DNA of 26,644 nt from an uncultured Clostridia bacterium (GCA_937896885.1 CALBNX010000069.1:1-26644), one strand, 5' to 3'. Counted from the stretch's first letter, positions 6,762 to 13,447 are shown. Made by a program: numbers and translations. The notes: generated from the letters alone by a model not told the origin.

Positions 6762-9109
6762 TAGTCTCTATATTCCTCCATAATGAAAGCTTCAAAAATG
6801 TCGCCTTCTTTAACGTCATTGAACTTGTTAAGACCAATACCACATTCATAGCCTGATGCTACTTCCTTAACGTCATCCTTAAATCTCTTAAGTGATGAGA
6901 TTGAGTCTTCTGCAATAACAATACCGTCACGAACAACACGGATTTGTGCGTTTCTTGTCACTTTACCGTTTTGAACATAAGAACCTGCAACCATACCGAC
7001 TGATGAAAGTTTGAATACATTACGAACTTCAATACGACCAAGTAATACTTCACGGAATTTAGGTGCAAGCATACCCTTCATCGCGTCTTCAATTTCTTCA
7101 ATACAGTCATAGATAATACGATACATTCTCATATCAACGCCGTCACGCTCTGCAATTTCAGTAGCAACAGGGTCAGGACGAACGTTGAAACCAACGATAA
7201 TAGCGTTTGACGCGTTAGCAAGCATAATGTCTGATTCGCTAACTGCACCAACACCACCGTGAATAACTTTAACCTGAACTTCTTCATTAGAGAGCTTTTC
7301 AAGATTCTGCTTAACTGCTTCAACAGAACCCTGAACGTCAGCCTTAACAATAATGTTGAGAGTCTTGATTTTACCTGCATTGATTGATGAGAACAAGTTG
7401 TCAAGAGTAACCTTCTGATATTGATTGAACTGTTCTTCTTTCTTTTCTTGCTTTCTTTGTTCTACAAGTTCACGAGCAAGTCTTTCGTCAGAAACTGCGT
7501 TAAATACATCACCTGACTGTGGAACTTCATCAAGACCCATAATTTCAACAGGAACTGATGGACCAGCTTCCTTGATTGAACGGTGTTTGTCGTCAACCAT
7601 AACACGGACACGACCAACTGCAGTGCCTGCAACAACAATATCACCTGAATGAAGTGTACCGTTTTGAACAAGAAGTGTTGCAACAGGTCCTTTACCTTTA
7701 TCAAGACGAGCTTCAATAACAATACCTTTAGCCGCTCTGTTTGGATTAGCTTTGAGTTCTCTCATTTCTGCTGTGAGAAGAACATTTTCAAGAAGTTTAT
7801 CAATGTTCATATGTGTCTTTGCAGAAACAGGAACACAGATAATGTCGCCGCCCCATTCTTCAGGAACAAGACCATGCTCTGTAAGCTGTTGCATAATCTT
7901 ATCAACAGTTGTGCCTGGTTTATCCATCTTGTTAATAGCAACAATAATGTCAACTTCAGCAGCTTTTGCGTGGTTAATAGCCTCAATTGTCTGTGGCATA
8001 ATACCGTCGTCAGCAGCAACAACAAGAATAGCAACGTCAGTAGCCTTAGCACCACGAGCACGCATTGATGTGAAAGCCGCGTGACCAGGTGTGTCAAGGA
8101 ATGTGATGTACTGACCGTTAAGGTTTACTCTGTAAGCACCAATGTGCTGAGTAATACCACCAGCTTCAGTAGCAGTAACATTTGTGTTTTTAATAGCGTC
8201 AAGGAGAGAAGTCTTACCGTGGTCAACGTGTCCCATAACAACTACAACAGGGTCACGAGTTACAAGGTTTTCTTCATCGTCTTCTGAGTCGTCGATAATT
8301 CTTTCTTCGATAGTAACAACAACTTCACGATTAACCTTTGCACCAAGTTCAGTTGCAACGATTTCGGCTGTGTCATAGTCGATAACTTCGTTAACAGAAA
8401 CCATCATACCAAGAGTAAAGAGTTTCTTGATAACTTCAGCTGCAGTCATTTTAAGACGAGATGCAAGTTCACCAACTGTGATTTCGTCACCAACTGTGAT
8501 TACAGGTGGTTTCTTTGCTCTTTCTGCTGCAATTCTCTGAAGTCTTTCTGCTTCTGTTTCTTTTTTGCCACTTCTCATACCTTGTTTACGGTATTGCTGG
8601 CTTTTCTGTTTAAGCTTCTGCTTTTTAACCATATTATCGCTGTTGTGTGTGTTAGCAGGAGCAATATTTTCATATTTTTCGTTGTATTTTTCAGCGTCAA
8701 AAGAGTTTGCTCTTGTGTCGATTGTGCGCTTTTCACCCTTTGTGCGAGCCTGCATTGGTTTAGAAGGGTCTTTTTCTTTCTTCTTTGGCGGCTCTTGAGA
8801 AGGTTTTGCTGGAGCAACTGCAGGAGCATCTTTCTTTGATTTTTGTGGAGCTTTATCTGCTTTTGGAGCAGGAGCTTCTTTTTTCTCTGCTTTTGGTTTT
8901 TCTTTTGGAACAGCATTAAAATATGCGTCAAAACTTTCAACAGAGTTGTCTTTTGTGATTATATCGAAAAGAAAGTCGAGTTCTTTTTCGTCAAGAGCTG
9001 TCTGTGACTTCTTTTCACCTTCAAAATGCTTTGAAAGGTTTTCTATAACATACTTGCTTTGAATATCAAAATCTTTTGCAAGTTCATGTACTTTATATTT
9101 TTTTGTCAT
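6761..9109 (-). CDS. infB: Translation initiation factor IF-2
   Basis: 782 residues, the GTPase that places initiator tRNA on the 30S subunit and promotes subunit joining. Order of parts: an IF2_N domain at 1-55; a Lys/Pro/Ala-rich disordered linker at about 65-200; a second IF2_N domain at about 205-265; the GTPase domain with G1 GHVDHGKT at 293-300, G3 DTPGHAAF and G4 NKMD; then domains II-IV, including the EVRNVFK region near the C-terminus. The start is supported by GGGAGGT about 8 bases upstream. The first 17 bases overlap the 3' end of ylxQ. Confidence 0.98.
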   Translation of the reverse strand: MTKKYKVHELAKDFDIQSKYVIENLSKHFEGEKKSQTALDEKELDFLFDIITKDNSVESFDAYFNAVPKEKPKAEKKEAPAPKADKAPQKSKKDAPAVAPAKPSQEPPKKKEKDPSKPMQARTKGEKRTIDTRANSFDAEKYNEKYENIAPANTHNSDNMVKKQKLKQKSQQYRKQGMRSGKKETEAERLQRIAAERAKKPPVITVGDEITVGELASRLKMTAAEVIKKLFTLGMMVSVNEVIDYDTAEIVATELGAKVNREVVVTIEERIIDDSEDDEENLVTRDPVVVVMGHVDHGKTSLLDAIKNTNVTATEAGGITQHIGAYRVNLNGQYITFLDTPGHAAFTSMRARGAKATDVAILVVAADDGIMPQTIEAINHAKAAEVDIIVAINKMDKPGTTVDKIMQQLTEHGLVPEEWGGDIICVPVSAKTHMNIDKLLENVLLTAEMRELKANPNRAAKGIVIEARLDKGKGPVATLLVQNGTLHSGDIVVAGTAVGRVRVMVDDKHRSIKEAGPSVPVEIMGLDEVPQSGDVFNAVSDERLARELVEQRKQEKKEEQFNQYQKVTLDNLFSSINAGKIKTLNIIVKADVQGSVEAVKQNLEKLSNEEVQVKVIHGGVGAVSESDIMLANASNAIIVGFNVRPDPVATEIAERDGVDMRMYRIIYDCIEEIEDAMKGMLAPKFREVLLGRIEVRNVFKLSSVGMVAGSYVQNGKVTRNAQIRVVRDGIVIAEDSISSLKRFKDDVKEVASGYECGIGLNKFNDVKEGDIFEAFIMEEYRD

Positions 9110-9425
9110 ACTCGTGACCTCCCGTTAAAATAGTATAAAGCCTATTTGCGAAATTCTCTTCATCAATTGTGAAAACACCAGCTTTTTTGCCGATTACAAG
9201 ACTTAAATCTTGCATTGTGAAATCTGCTGTTAAGAACTTGGTTTTTCTTGCATCAAATCCGCATTCATCTGCGATTTCTTTTTTGAGTCTATCAGACGCA
9301 TCAGAACAGGTGATGGCAAGAAATGCTTTTCGTTGCTTTATTGATGTGACTGCGGCATCGTGCCCCAACGACATTTTTCCTGCTCGTCTGCAAAGACCGA
9401 GAATACCTTTTAAATCATTGTTCAT
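9093..9425 (-). CDS. ylxQ: YlxQ-type L7Ae/L30e-family RNA-binding protein
   Basis: 110 residues of the ribosomal L7Ae/L30e/Gadd45 fold, a kink-turn RNA-binding family. The N-terminal LGLCRRAGKMSLGHDAAV segment is characteristic of the YlxQ branch that sits between ylxR and infB in Firmicutes. Its precise role is not settled. It overlaps ylxR by 11 bases at its start and infB by 17 bases at its end, so the three proteins should be made in fixed proportion. Confidence 0.92.
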   Translation of the reverse strand: MNNDLKGILGLCRRAGKMSLGHDAAVTSIKQRKAFLAITCSDASDRLKKEIADECGFDARKTKFLTADFTMQDLSLVIGKKAGVFTIDEENFANRLYTILTGGHEYDKKI

Positions 9426-9687
9426 TTTTTGAAATCTCCGTCAACATCTGTTCATAAACTTCGTCAGGAATCGCAATTTCAAAGGCTTTGTCAATCCTGT
9501 GTGATTTTCTGGCTTTCTGAAGACAATCGGCATTGTTGCAAATATATGCGCCTCTGCCAGAAGCCTTGCCTGTAAGGTCAAGAGAAACTTCACCATTAGG
9601 ACTTTTCACTATTCTGACAAGTTCTTTTTTAGGTTTCTGTTCACCACAACCATTGCACTTGCGCATTGGAATTTTCTTTTGCTTCAT
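9415..9687 (-). CDS. ylxR: YlxR-family (DUF448) RNA-binding protein
   Basis: 90 residues. The signature is complete: two Cys of CNGCGEQKPKKELVR near the N-terminus, the GRGAYIC motif in the middle with a further CNNADC pair, and a basic ARKSHRIDKAF helix. YlxR homologues bind RNA, and in Bacillus subtilis YlxR (RnpM) has been linked to control of RNase P; that role here is inference. The start is fixed by AAAGGAGG 8 bases upstream in the 28-base gap after nusA. Confidence 0.95.
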   Translation of the reverse strand: MKQKKIPMRKCNGCGEQKPKKELVRIVKSPNGEVSLDLTGKASGRGAYICNNADCLQKARKSHRIDKAFEIAIPDEVYEQMLTEISKNEQ

Positions 9688-9715
9688 TGCTTATGCCTCC
9701 TTTTAGTTTTATTAA

Positions 9716-10792
9716 TTAGCCTTCGTAGAAACCACTTTCGGGTTTAATGTCAATATTCCAACCTGTAAGCTTTGCAGCAAGACGAGCGTTTTGACCCTTG
9801 TTGCCGATAGCAAGTGAAAGTTGGTGGTCAGGCACAGTAACCTGACAAGTCTTTTTCTCTTCATCAGTGATTTCAACGCTGAGAACATTTGCAGGTGCTA
9901 AAGCTGCACCGATGAATTCTGCTGGGTCGTCACTGTATTTAACAATATCAATTTTTTCGCCGCCGAGCACTTCAACAATGTTGTTTACACGAGCACCGCG
10001 TTGACCGATACAAGCGCCAATTGGGTCAACATTTTCATCAGAGCTGCTGACAGCCATCTTTGTTCTTGCGCCTGCTTCACGAGAAACTGAATGGATAGTA
10101 ACAAGTCCGTCATATATTTCAGGAACTTCTTGCTCGAAAAGTCTCTTTACAAGACCTGAATGAGTTCTTGAAATCATAACTCTTGGTCCACGGTCTGTGT
10201 CTTTAACTTCAACAATATAAACCTTTGTAAGTTCACCTTCAACGAATGTTTCATTTGGCACCTGTTCGCTTTTTGGAAGAACTGCTGTGCCCTTGCCGAT
10301 TTCAAGAGTAACATTACCATTGATTGGGTCAATACGGCTCACCTTTGCTGTTACAAGGTCACGGCTCTTTGACTGAAATTCTCTGATTACCTGTCCGCGT
10401 TCCGCTTCTTTGATGCCCTGACGGATAACATGCTTTGCAGTTTGAGCAGCAATTCTGCCGAATTCCATTGTGCTCTTTTCAATTTCAAGCACTTCGCCAG
10501 CTTTTGCATCTTCGCGATAAGCTTTTGCATCTTCAACGAGAATGTCTGTGTCATAATCGTCAATTTCGTCAACGATGTTGAGAGTAACAACTACTTTAAT
10601 TGTTTGCTTTTCAGCGTCGATTAAACAAGAAACAACATCTTTTCCGCCGTAGTCTCTTCTAAGAGCAACAACGATAGCGTTTGCGATTCTTTCATAGAGA
10701 TAATCAACATCAATACCTTTTTCGTTAGCCATCAATTCAACAGCTTCGAAAAATTCTTTAAATTCATTCTTTTTTGCTTTTGCCTTTGCCAT
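9716..10792 (-). CDS. nusA: Transcription termination/antitermination factor NusA
   Basis: 358 residues. NusA binds RNA polymerase and nascent RNA and stimulates pausing, intrinsic termination and rRNA antitermination. Domains in order: the N-terminal polymerase-binding domain (about 1-130), an S1 domain (about 135-200), and two KH domains (about 200-345) with the IGACIGQRGARVNNI and LAIGNKGQNARLAAKLTGW signatures. It stops soon after the second KH domain, as usual in Firmicutes, which lack the C-terminal acidic repeats of enterobacterial NusA. AGGAGG lies 11 bases upstream of the ATG. It is the second gene of the rimP operon. Confidence 0.97.
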   Translation of the reverse strand: MAKAKAKKNEFKEFFEAVELMANEKGIDVDYLYERIANAIVVALRRDYGGKDVVSCLIDAEKQTIKVVVTLNIVDEIDDYDTDILVEDAKAYREDAKAGEVLEIEKSTMEFGRIAAQTAKHVIRQGIKEAERGQVIREFQSKSRDLVTAKVSRIDPINGNVTLEIGKGTAVLPKSEQVPNETFVEGELTKVYIVEVKDTDRGPRVMISRTHSGLVKRLFEQEVPEIYDGLVTIHSVSREAGARTKMAVSSSDENVDPIGACIGQRGARVNNIVEVLGGEKIDIVKYSDDPAEFIGAALAPANVLSVEITDEEKKTCQVTVPDHQLSLAIGNKGQNARLAAKLTGWNIDIKPESGFYEG

Positions 10793-10817
10793 TTTTCCAA
10801 AAACCTCCTAAACTATC

Positions 10818-11297
10818 TTAGTCAATGTCGCCGATGCCTTCAAAATCGTCGGCTTTAATCCAAGATGCTTCTTTATATTTAATATTAAGCTCTGTTTCTT
10901 CATCCAGAGCAATGGTTACGCCTTCTTTATCAAAAGCAGTAAGAATGCCCTTGTATTCTCTCTTGCCTTCGAATGCTTTGATAAGTCTTACCATAATTTT
11001 TTCACCCATATATGCTTCGAAGTGAAAATCACGGGTGAGCTCACGCTCAATGCCAGGGGATTGAACCTGCAAGTTATATGCCTGTTCAATTGGGTCAGCA
11101 TCGTCAAGTGGCTTGTCAATTGCGTGGTGCATATCAACACAATCATCGATTGTTACGCCATCCTCTTTGTCAATAGTAATGCGAAGATACCAACGAGCAC
11201 CTTCTTTGACAAACTTAACGTCCCAAAGAATGAGGCCTAATTCGTCTGCGATAGGCTTTGCGATATCCCACACTACTGCGGCGGTGTTTTTCTTCAT
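10818..11297 (-). CDS. rimP: Ribosome maturation factor RimP
   Basis: 159 residues, needed for 30S subunit maturation. The N-terminal alpha/beta domain contains the LGLILWDVKFVKEG stretch and CVDMHHAIDKPLD; the C-terminal SH3-like domain begins after VQSPGIERELTRD. The ATG at 11297 is chosen over an upstream one at 11336 because AGGAGG lies 7 bases before it and the extra 13 residues do not resemble the family. It is the first gene of the operon, about 93 bases downstream of the predicted transcription start. Confidence 0.94.
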   Translation of the reverse strand: MKKNTAAVVWDIAKPIADELGLILWDVKFVKEGARWYLRITIDKEDGVTIDDCVDMHHAIDKPLDDADPIEQAYNLQVQSPGIERELTRDFHFEAYMGEKIMVRLIKAFEGKREYKGILTAFDKEGVTIALDEETELNIKYKEASWIKADDFEGIGDID

Positions 11298-11345
11298 AAA
11301 AACCTCCTGATATTTTATTTTTGAAAAAAGTTCCATATAAATTCA

Positions 11346-11369
11346 AGAGAGCGGGTCGCCCCACTCTCT
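11346..11369 (-). promoter_or_regulatory. Leader RNA hairpin upstream of rimP with GNRA tetraloop
   Basis: In the minus-strand transcript a 10-bp stem AGAGAGUGGG/CCCGCUCUCU closes a GCGA tetraloop of the GNRA class. The one non-Watson-Crick pair is a U.G wobble only in the minus-strand RNA; on the plus strand it would be a C.A mismatch, which supports a structure acting in the rimP leader. No U-run directly follows, so it does not look like a complete terminator; control of this operon or RNA stability are possibilities. Confidence 0.65.
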
Positions 11370-11396
11370 GTCAATACCAATATTCTTACCATAGAG

Positions 11397-11425
11397 AATA
11401 TAACACACAATTTTATAAAAATCAA
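11397..11425 (-). promoter_or_regulatory. Sigma-A-type promoter of the rimP-nusA-infB operon
   Basis: On the minus strand TTGATT (11420-11425), 17 bases, TATATT (11397-11402). The predicted transcription start near 11390 gives a 93-base leader that contains the GNRA hairpin. No other good candidate is seen between here and rimP. Confidence 0.65.
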
Positions 11426-11471
11426 TAGTTTTTTCACTTTTTATATACAATATAATATATAGAAACAAAAA

Positions 11472-11499
11472 TTTTGCATTTTGCACTTTGCATTTTGCA
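11472..11499. repeat. Four tandem 7-bp units (TTTTGCA, one CTTTGCA)
   Basis: The units are at 11472-11478, 11479-11485, 11486-11492 and 11493-11499, the third differing in one base. The tract lies between the small 61-residue gene and the rimP promoter, just after the stop codon of that gene on the minus strand. It is too short and regular to be CRISPR; simple slippage-type repeat is the likely nature. Confidence 0.7.
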
Positions 11500-11501
11500 T
11501 T

Positions 11502-11687
11502 TTATAAGTCGTCTGCATCTTGTTCAGGGACAATGGCGTCCTGTGGATTGCCTGTGTACCATCCATTTGCATCAAACTGCTTGGCATTTTCTTCACTGGT
11601 CCATATTTCTGAAATTTCAGCGGTCATTTTCTCAATTCGCTTTCGAGCGTCAATGCTTTTTTGTTTGTTATTTTTCTTAAAAAACAT
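11502..11687 (-). CDS. Small conserved-looking protein of unknown function (61 aa)
   Basis: 61 residues with a near-perfect ribosome site: GGAGGTGA seven bases before the ATG. The N-terminus is basic (FFKKNNKQKSIDARKR), the middle is helical (IEKMTAEISEIW), and the C-terminus has a DANGWYTGNP turn and ends acidic in EQDADDL. No membrane segment and no cysteine are present. I do not recognise a named family, although the Asp-x-Asn-Gly-x-Tyr-Thr-Gly stretch and the DADDL ending resemble short clostridial hypothetical proteins I recall only loosely. It lies upstream of the rimP promoter in the same direction, with no terminator between, and diverges from the secreted protein gene. No confident promoter is visible. 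Confidence 0.7.
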   Translation of the reverse strand: MFFKKNNKQKSIDARKRIEKMTAEISEIWTSEENAKQFDANGWYTGNPQDAIVPEQDADDL

Positions 11688-11792
11688 AGTTTCACCTCCA
11701 CAATATTATTTTTTCTCGAGGTACTATAAATTTTTCAAAGAAAAAATCATCAAAATTTGCAAAAAATGAAAATAAAATGTATTGATATAATA

Positions 11793-11821
11793 TTGACTTT
11801 TAAAAAATCATATTGTATAAT
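11793..11821 (+). promoter_or_regulatory. Sigma-A-type promoter of the secreted protein gene
   Basis: TTGACT (11793-11798), 17 bases, TATAAT (11816-11821): one mismatch from consensus with ideal spacing. It lies about 60 bases before the start codon and should be a strong promoter. Confidence 0.85.
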
Positions 11822-11881
11822 GACTAGGAATAGAGGTGTAATTGCCTCAATATCGGTTTTTATTTGAAAGGAAAAATTGTT

Positions 11882-12601
11882 ATGAAAAAAGTTATTTCAT
11901 TTGTAGTTGCAATTGCTCTTGTTCTTTCAATGAGCGTTTGTGCATTCGCAGCCGTAGCTCCAGCAGCAGACGCTGATTATGATGCATGGGTAAGCTATTA
12001 TACAGAAGTTCTTACTGATGATACTATTGCTGATGACGATAAAATAACAACTATCGTTGCAAATATGCCTGCTTCAAAAGCACTTTTCTATGCGGCACTT
12101 GATAAGGCTGTAGATGATGTAGTTCCAGAGGGTGTTGAATCAAAAGCAGTATTGAATGCAGTTGACGACAAGTTGATAGCAGAAAAAGGCTGGGGCTTGG
12201 ATGAAGCTGAATGGGAATATGAAGTTGAAGAAAACCTTGATATAAACACTGACGGTTTTATTGGCAACCCTGCAGACGGTAACCTTGCACCAACAGTTCC
12301 AAGTGAAGAATCTTCAACTCTTGAAGAAGATGGAGATGATTCGGGCAGTGCAGGTAGCTTCCTTGACACAATTCTTAGTGTTCTTGGCGGTCTTGGTGAC
12401 ATTCTTTTCGGTGATGGCGGAGAAGATGAGCCAACAACTGATCCAAATACAACATGGCCAAGCGAACCAACAACTCTTAACAACGGTCCTTCACAAACAC
12501 CTGACACAGGTGACACATCAGTTGTTGCAGTTGCAACAGTAGCACTTGTAGCTGGTGCAGCACTTGTTCTCACAAGAAAAAAGAGCGAAGATGCTGAATA
12601 A
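11882..12601 (+). CDS. Secreted protein with C-terminal cell-wall sorting-like signal
   Basis: 239 residues, function unknown. A Sec signal peptide covers about 1-24 (MKKVISFVVAIALVLSM, cleavage near CAFAA). Residues about 30-125 are an acidic, helix-rich domain; about 126-205 is low in complexity, rich in Asp, Glu, Ser, Thr, Pro and Gly, with a short hydrophobic Gly/Leu patch (FLDTILSVLGGLGDILFG). The C-terminus reads TPDTGD, then a hydrophobic stretch VVAVATVALVAGAALVL, then TRKK and an acidic tail. This resembles an LPXTG-type sorting signal with a variant motif (PDTGD), so wall anchoring by a sortase is inferred. The start at 11882 follows AAAGGA; a TTG 18 bases earlier is not used. The gene stands alone between its own promoter and terminator. 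Confidence 0.85.
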   Translation: MKKVISFVVAIALVLSMSVCAFAAVAPAADADYDAWVSYYTEVLTDDTIADDDKITTIVANMPASKALFYAALDKAVDDVVPEGVESKAVLNAVDDKLIAEKGWGLDEAEWEYEVEENLDINTDGFIGNPADGNLAPTVPSEESSTLEEDGDDSGSAGSFLDTILSVLGGLGDILFGDGGEDEPTTDPNTTWPSEPTTLNNGPSQTPDTGDTSVVAVATVALVAGAALVLTRKKSEDAE

Positions 12602-12630
12602 TTTTTACATAACATAATTTTGATATTATA

Positions 12631-12660
12631 GACGAGAACTGAAAAGTTCTCGTCTTTTTT
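12631..12660 (+). terminator. Intrinsic terminator of the secreted protein gene
   Basis: A 10-bp perfect stem GACGAGAACT/AGTTCTCGTC (12631-12640 with 12645-12654) with a GAAA loop is followed by six T residues. It isolates the secreted protein gene from the lysis cassette promoter that begins 19 bases later. Confidence 0.95.
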
Positions 12661-12678
12661 ATTTTGTTAAACAAAATA

Positions 12679-12707
12679 TTGACAACTTAAAAATATATTG
12701 CTAAAAT
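12679..12707 (+). promoter_or_regulatory. Sigma-A-type promoter of the lysis cassette
   Basis: A consensus -35 TTGACA (12679-12684) is 17 bases from TAAAAT (12702-12707). A strong constitutive promoter in front of lysis genes must be repressed, which fits the LexA box 13 bases downstream. Confidence 0.85.
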
Positions 12708-12720
12708 AGTAATTGCAGGG

Positions 12721-12734
12721 CGAACAAATGTTCG
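12721..12734 (+). promoter_or_regulatory. LexA (SOS) box of Firmicutes type
   Basis: CGAACAAATGTTCG is a perfect inverted repeat (CGAACA/TGTTCG) and matches the Bacillus/Clostridium LexA operator consensus CGAAC-N4-GTTCG, including the A-N-A-T pattern of the centre. It begins 13 bases after the -10 box, overlapping the predicted start of the transcript, where bound LexA would block transcription. This predicts DNA-damage induction of the genes that follow. Confidence 0.85.
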
Positions 12735-12829
12735 GCAAAAACGATAAGAAAAAGAATGTCCAAATGGTGACGTTCTTTATTTTTTTCAAAAAAAGGAGGA
12801 ATAGCTATTGCACTTCAATGGTCAAATAA
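12728..12829 (+). CDS. Possible 33-codon leader ORF spanning the leader terminator
   Basis: The ORF starts at an ATG inside the LexA box, 7 bases after an AGGG, about 14 bases from the predicted transcript start. It encodes a basic peptide beginning MFGKNDKKKN with a phenylalanine-rich core (VTFFIFFKK). It runs through both arms of the leader hairpin and ends 19 bases inside the regulator gene in another frame. Translation would interfere with the terminator. It may equally be chance, as it is short and the ribosome site is weak. Confidence 0.3.
   Translation: MFGKNDKKKNVQMVTFFIFFKKRRNSYCTSMVK
12751..12786 (+). terminator. Intrinsic terminator in the leader of the lysis cassette
   Basis: The stem AAAGAATGTC/GACGTTCTTT (12751-12760 with 12769-12778; one U.G pair) with an 8-base loop is followed by ATTTTTTT. 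It stands between the LexA-controlled promoter and the first gene, so it should attenuate the whole operon unless it is read through. Confidence 0.8.
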
Positions 12830-13209
12830 CGGAACTTGCTGTAGATGAATATGCATTTTTGACAGAAAATTTTGAGTTAGTAAATAAAGACGAAATTAAA
12901 AATGGTGTGGGTTATATTGTCTTCAACAGAAAAAGAAATATTCTGGGCATAGTGAAAAAGGTTATAGAAAATGAGTTAAGTTGTTTAGAAAAAGAGCTTG
13001 TTCTTGATTTTTGGGGTAAAGAATTAAAAGTTGAAGAAATAGCAGAGAAATATAAACTTTCGAGAGCCAGTATTTATAGAAACTTAAATAATGCCAAGAA
13101 AAAAGTTGAGAAATATTTTAAATATGTACTCATTTACGAAGATGATGTGCAACGATATTCTGTTTCGGATTTTTTAAAATTCATTGAAGGAGATTGCATT
13201 GAAAATTAA
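12808..13209 (+). CDS. Small sigma-70 region 4-like regulator of the lysis cassette
   Basis: 133 residues. Residues about 56-106 resemble sigma-70 region 4: an acidic LSCLEKELVLDFW helix, then a helix-turn-helix VEEIAEKYKLSRASIYRNL (75-93), then a basic AKKKVEKYF helix. The first 55 residues and the last 25 are not recognised, and no region 2 is seen, so it is not a full sigma factor; it resembles phage late-gene and ArpU/UviA-like activators. The TTG start at 12808 is fixed by AAAGGAGGA 7 bases upstream. As first gene of the LexA-controlled operon it probably adjusts expression of the lysis genes or of an unlinked target; the target is unknown. Confidence 0.75.
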   Translation: MHFNGQITELAVDEYAFLTENFELVNKDEIKNGVGYIVFNRKRNILGIVKKVIENELSCLEKELVLDFWGKELKVEEIAEKYKLSRASIYRNLNNAKKKVEKYFKYVLIYEDDVQRYSVSDFLKFIEGDCIEN

Positions 13210-13447
13210 AAATATGACTTTGGTTGAACTTGGGCGAGAGTATGAAAAACATATTGAAACGCAACAATATTTTATAGACAAATGTAAAGACGACATAAAA
13301 AAGGCTGAAAAGATGGGGGATAATAATGCAGTTTGCGAACTGAAATCAAATTTGCAAAAATTTTATGAAATCAAAAGAGAACTTCGCGAAACTGCAGACA
13401 CACTTAAAAATTATTATAAAGGAGATGATAAGCTTGACAGCTTATAA
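13199..13447 (+). CDS. Small coiled-coil protein of unknown function in the lysis cassette
   Basis: 82 residues from a TTG start placed 6 bases after AAGGAG. The first residues are MKIKNMTLVELGREYEKH, and the rest is charged and almost entirely helix-forming (KDDIKKAEKMGDN, then LKSNLQKFYEIKRELRE), which suggests one or two coiled coils. No signal peptide or membrane segment is visible. I do not recognise a family. It overlaps the regulator gene by 11 bases and the lysozyme gene by 14, so it is co-produced with both. Possible roles are a partner of the regulator or a modulator of lysis; neither is shown by the sequence. Confidence 0.7.
   Translation: MKIKNMTLVELGREYEKHIETQQYFIDKCKDDIKKAEKMGDNNAVCELKSNLQKFYEIKRELRETADTLKNYYKGDDKLDSL

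Noticed and set aside
7649..8084. Plus-strand open frames opposite infB
   Set aside because: They lie inside the conserved GTPase region of IF-2 on the other strand; the proteins show no domain and no start signals.
11471..11506. Short direct repeats resembling a minimal CRISPR array
   Set aside because: The 7-base units are contiguous with no unique spacers; this is a simple tandem repeat and no cas gene is near.
12088..12615. Open frame of 175 codons on the minus strand opposite the secreted protein gene
   Set aside because: It is antisense to a gene with a clear signal peptide, promoter and terminator; its Ser/Pro-rich sequence is what the complement of Glu/Asp/Thr-rich codons gives, and no ribosome site precedes it.
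12708..12807. Cyclic-di-GMP or other known riboswitch in the lysis cassette leader
   Set aside because: The GCAGGGCGAACA stretch only superficially recalls a GEMM start; the required second half and paired helices are absent, and the bases are accounted for by the LexA palindrome and a terminator.
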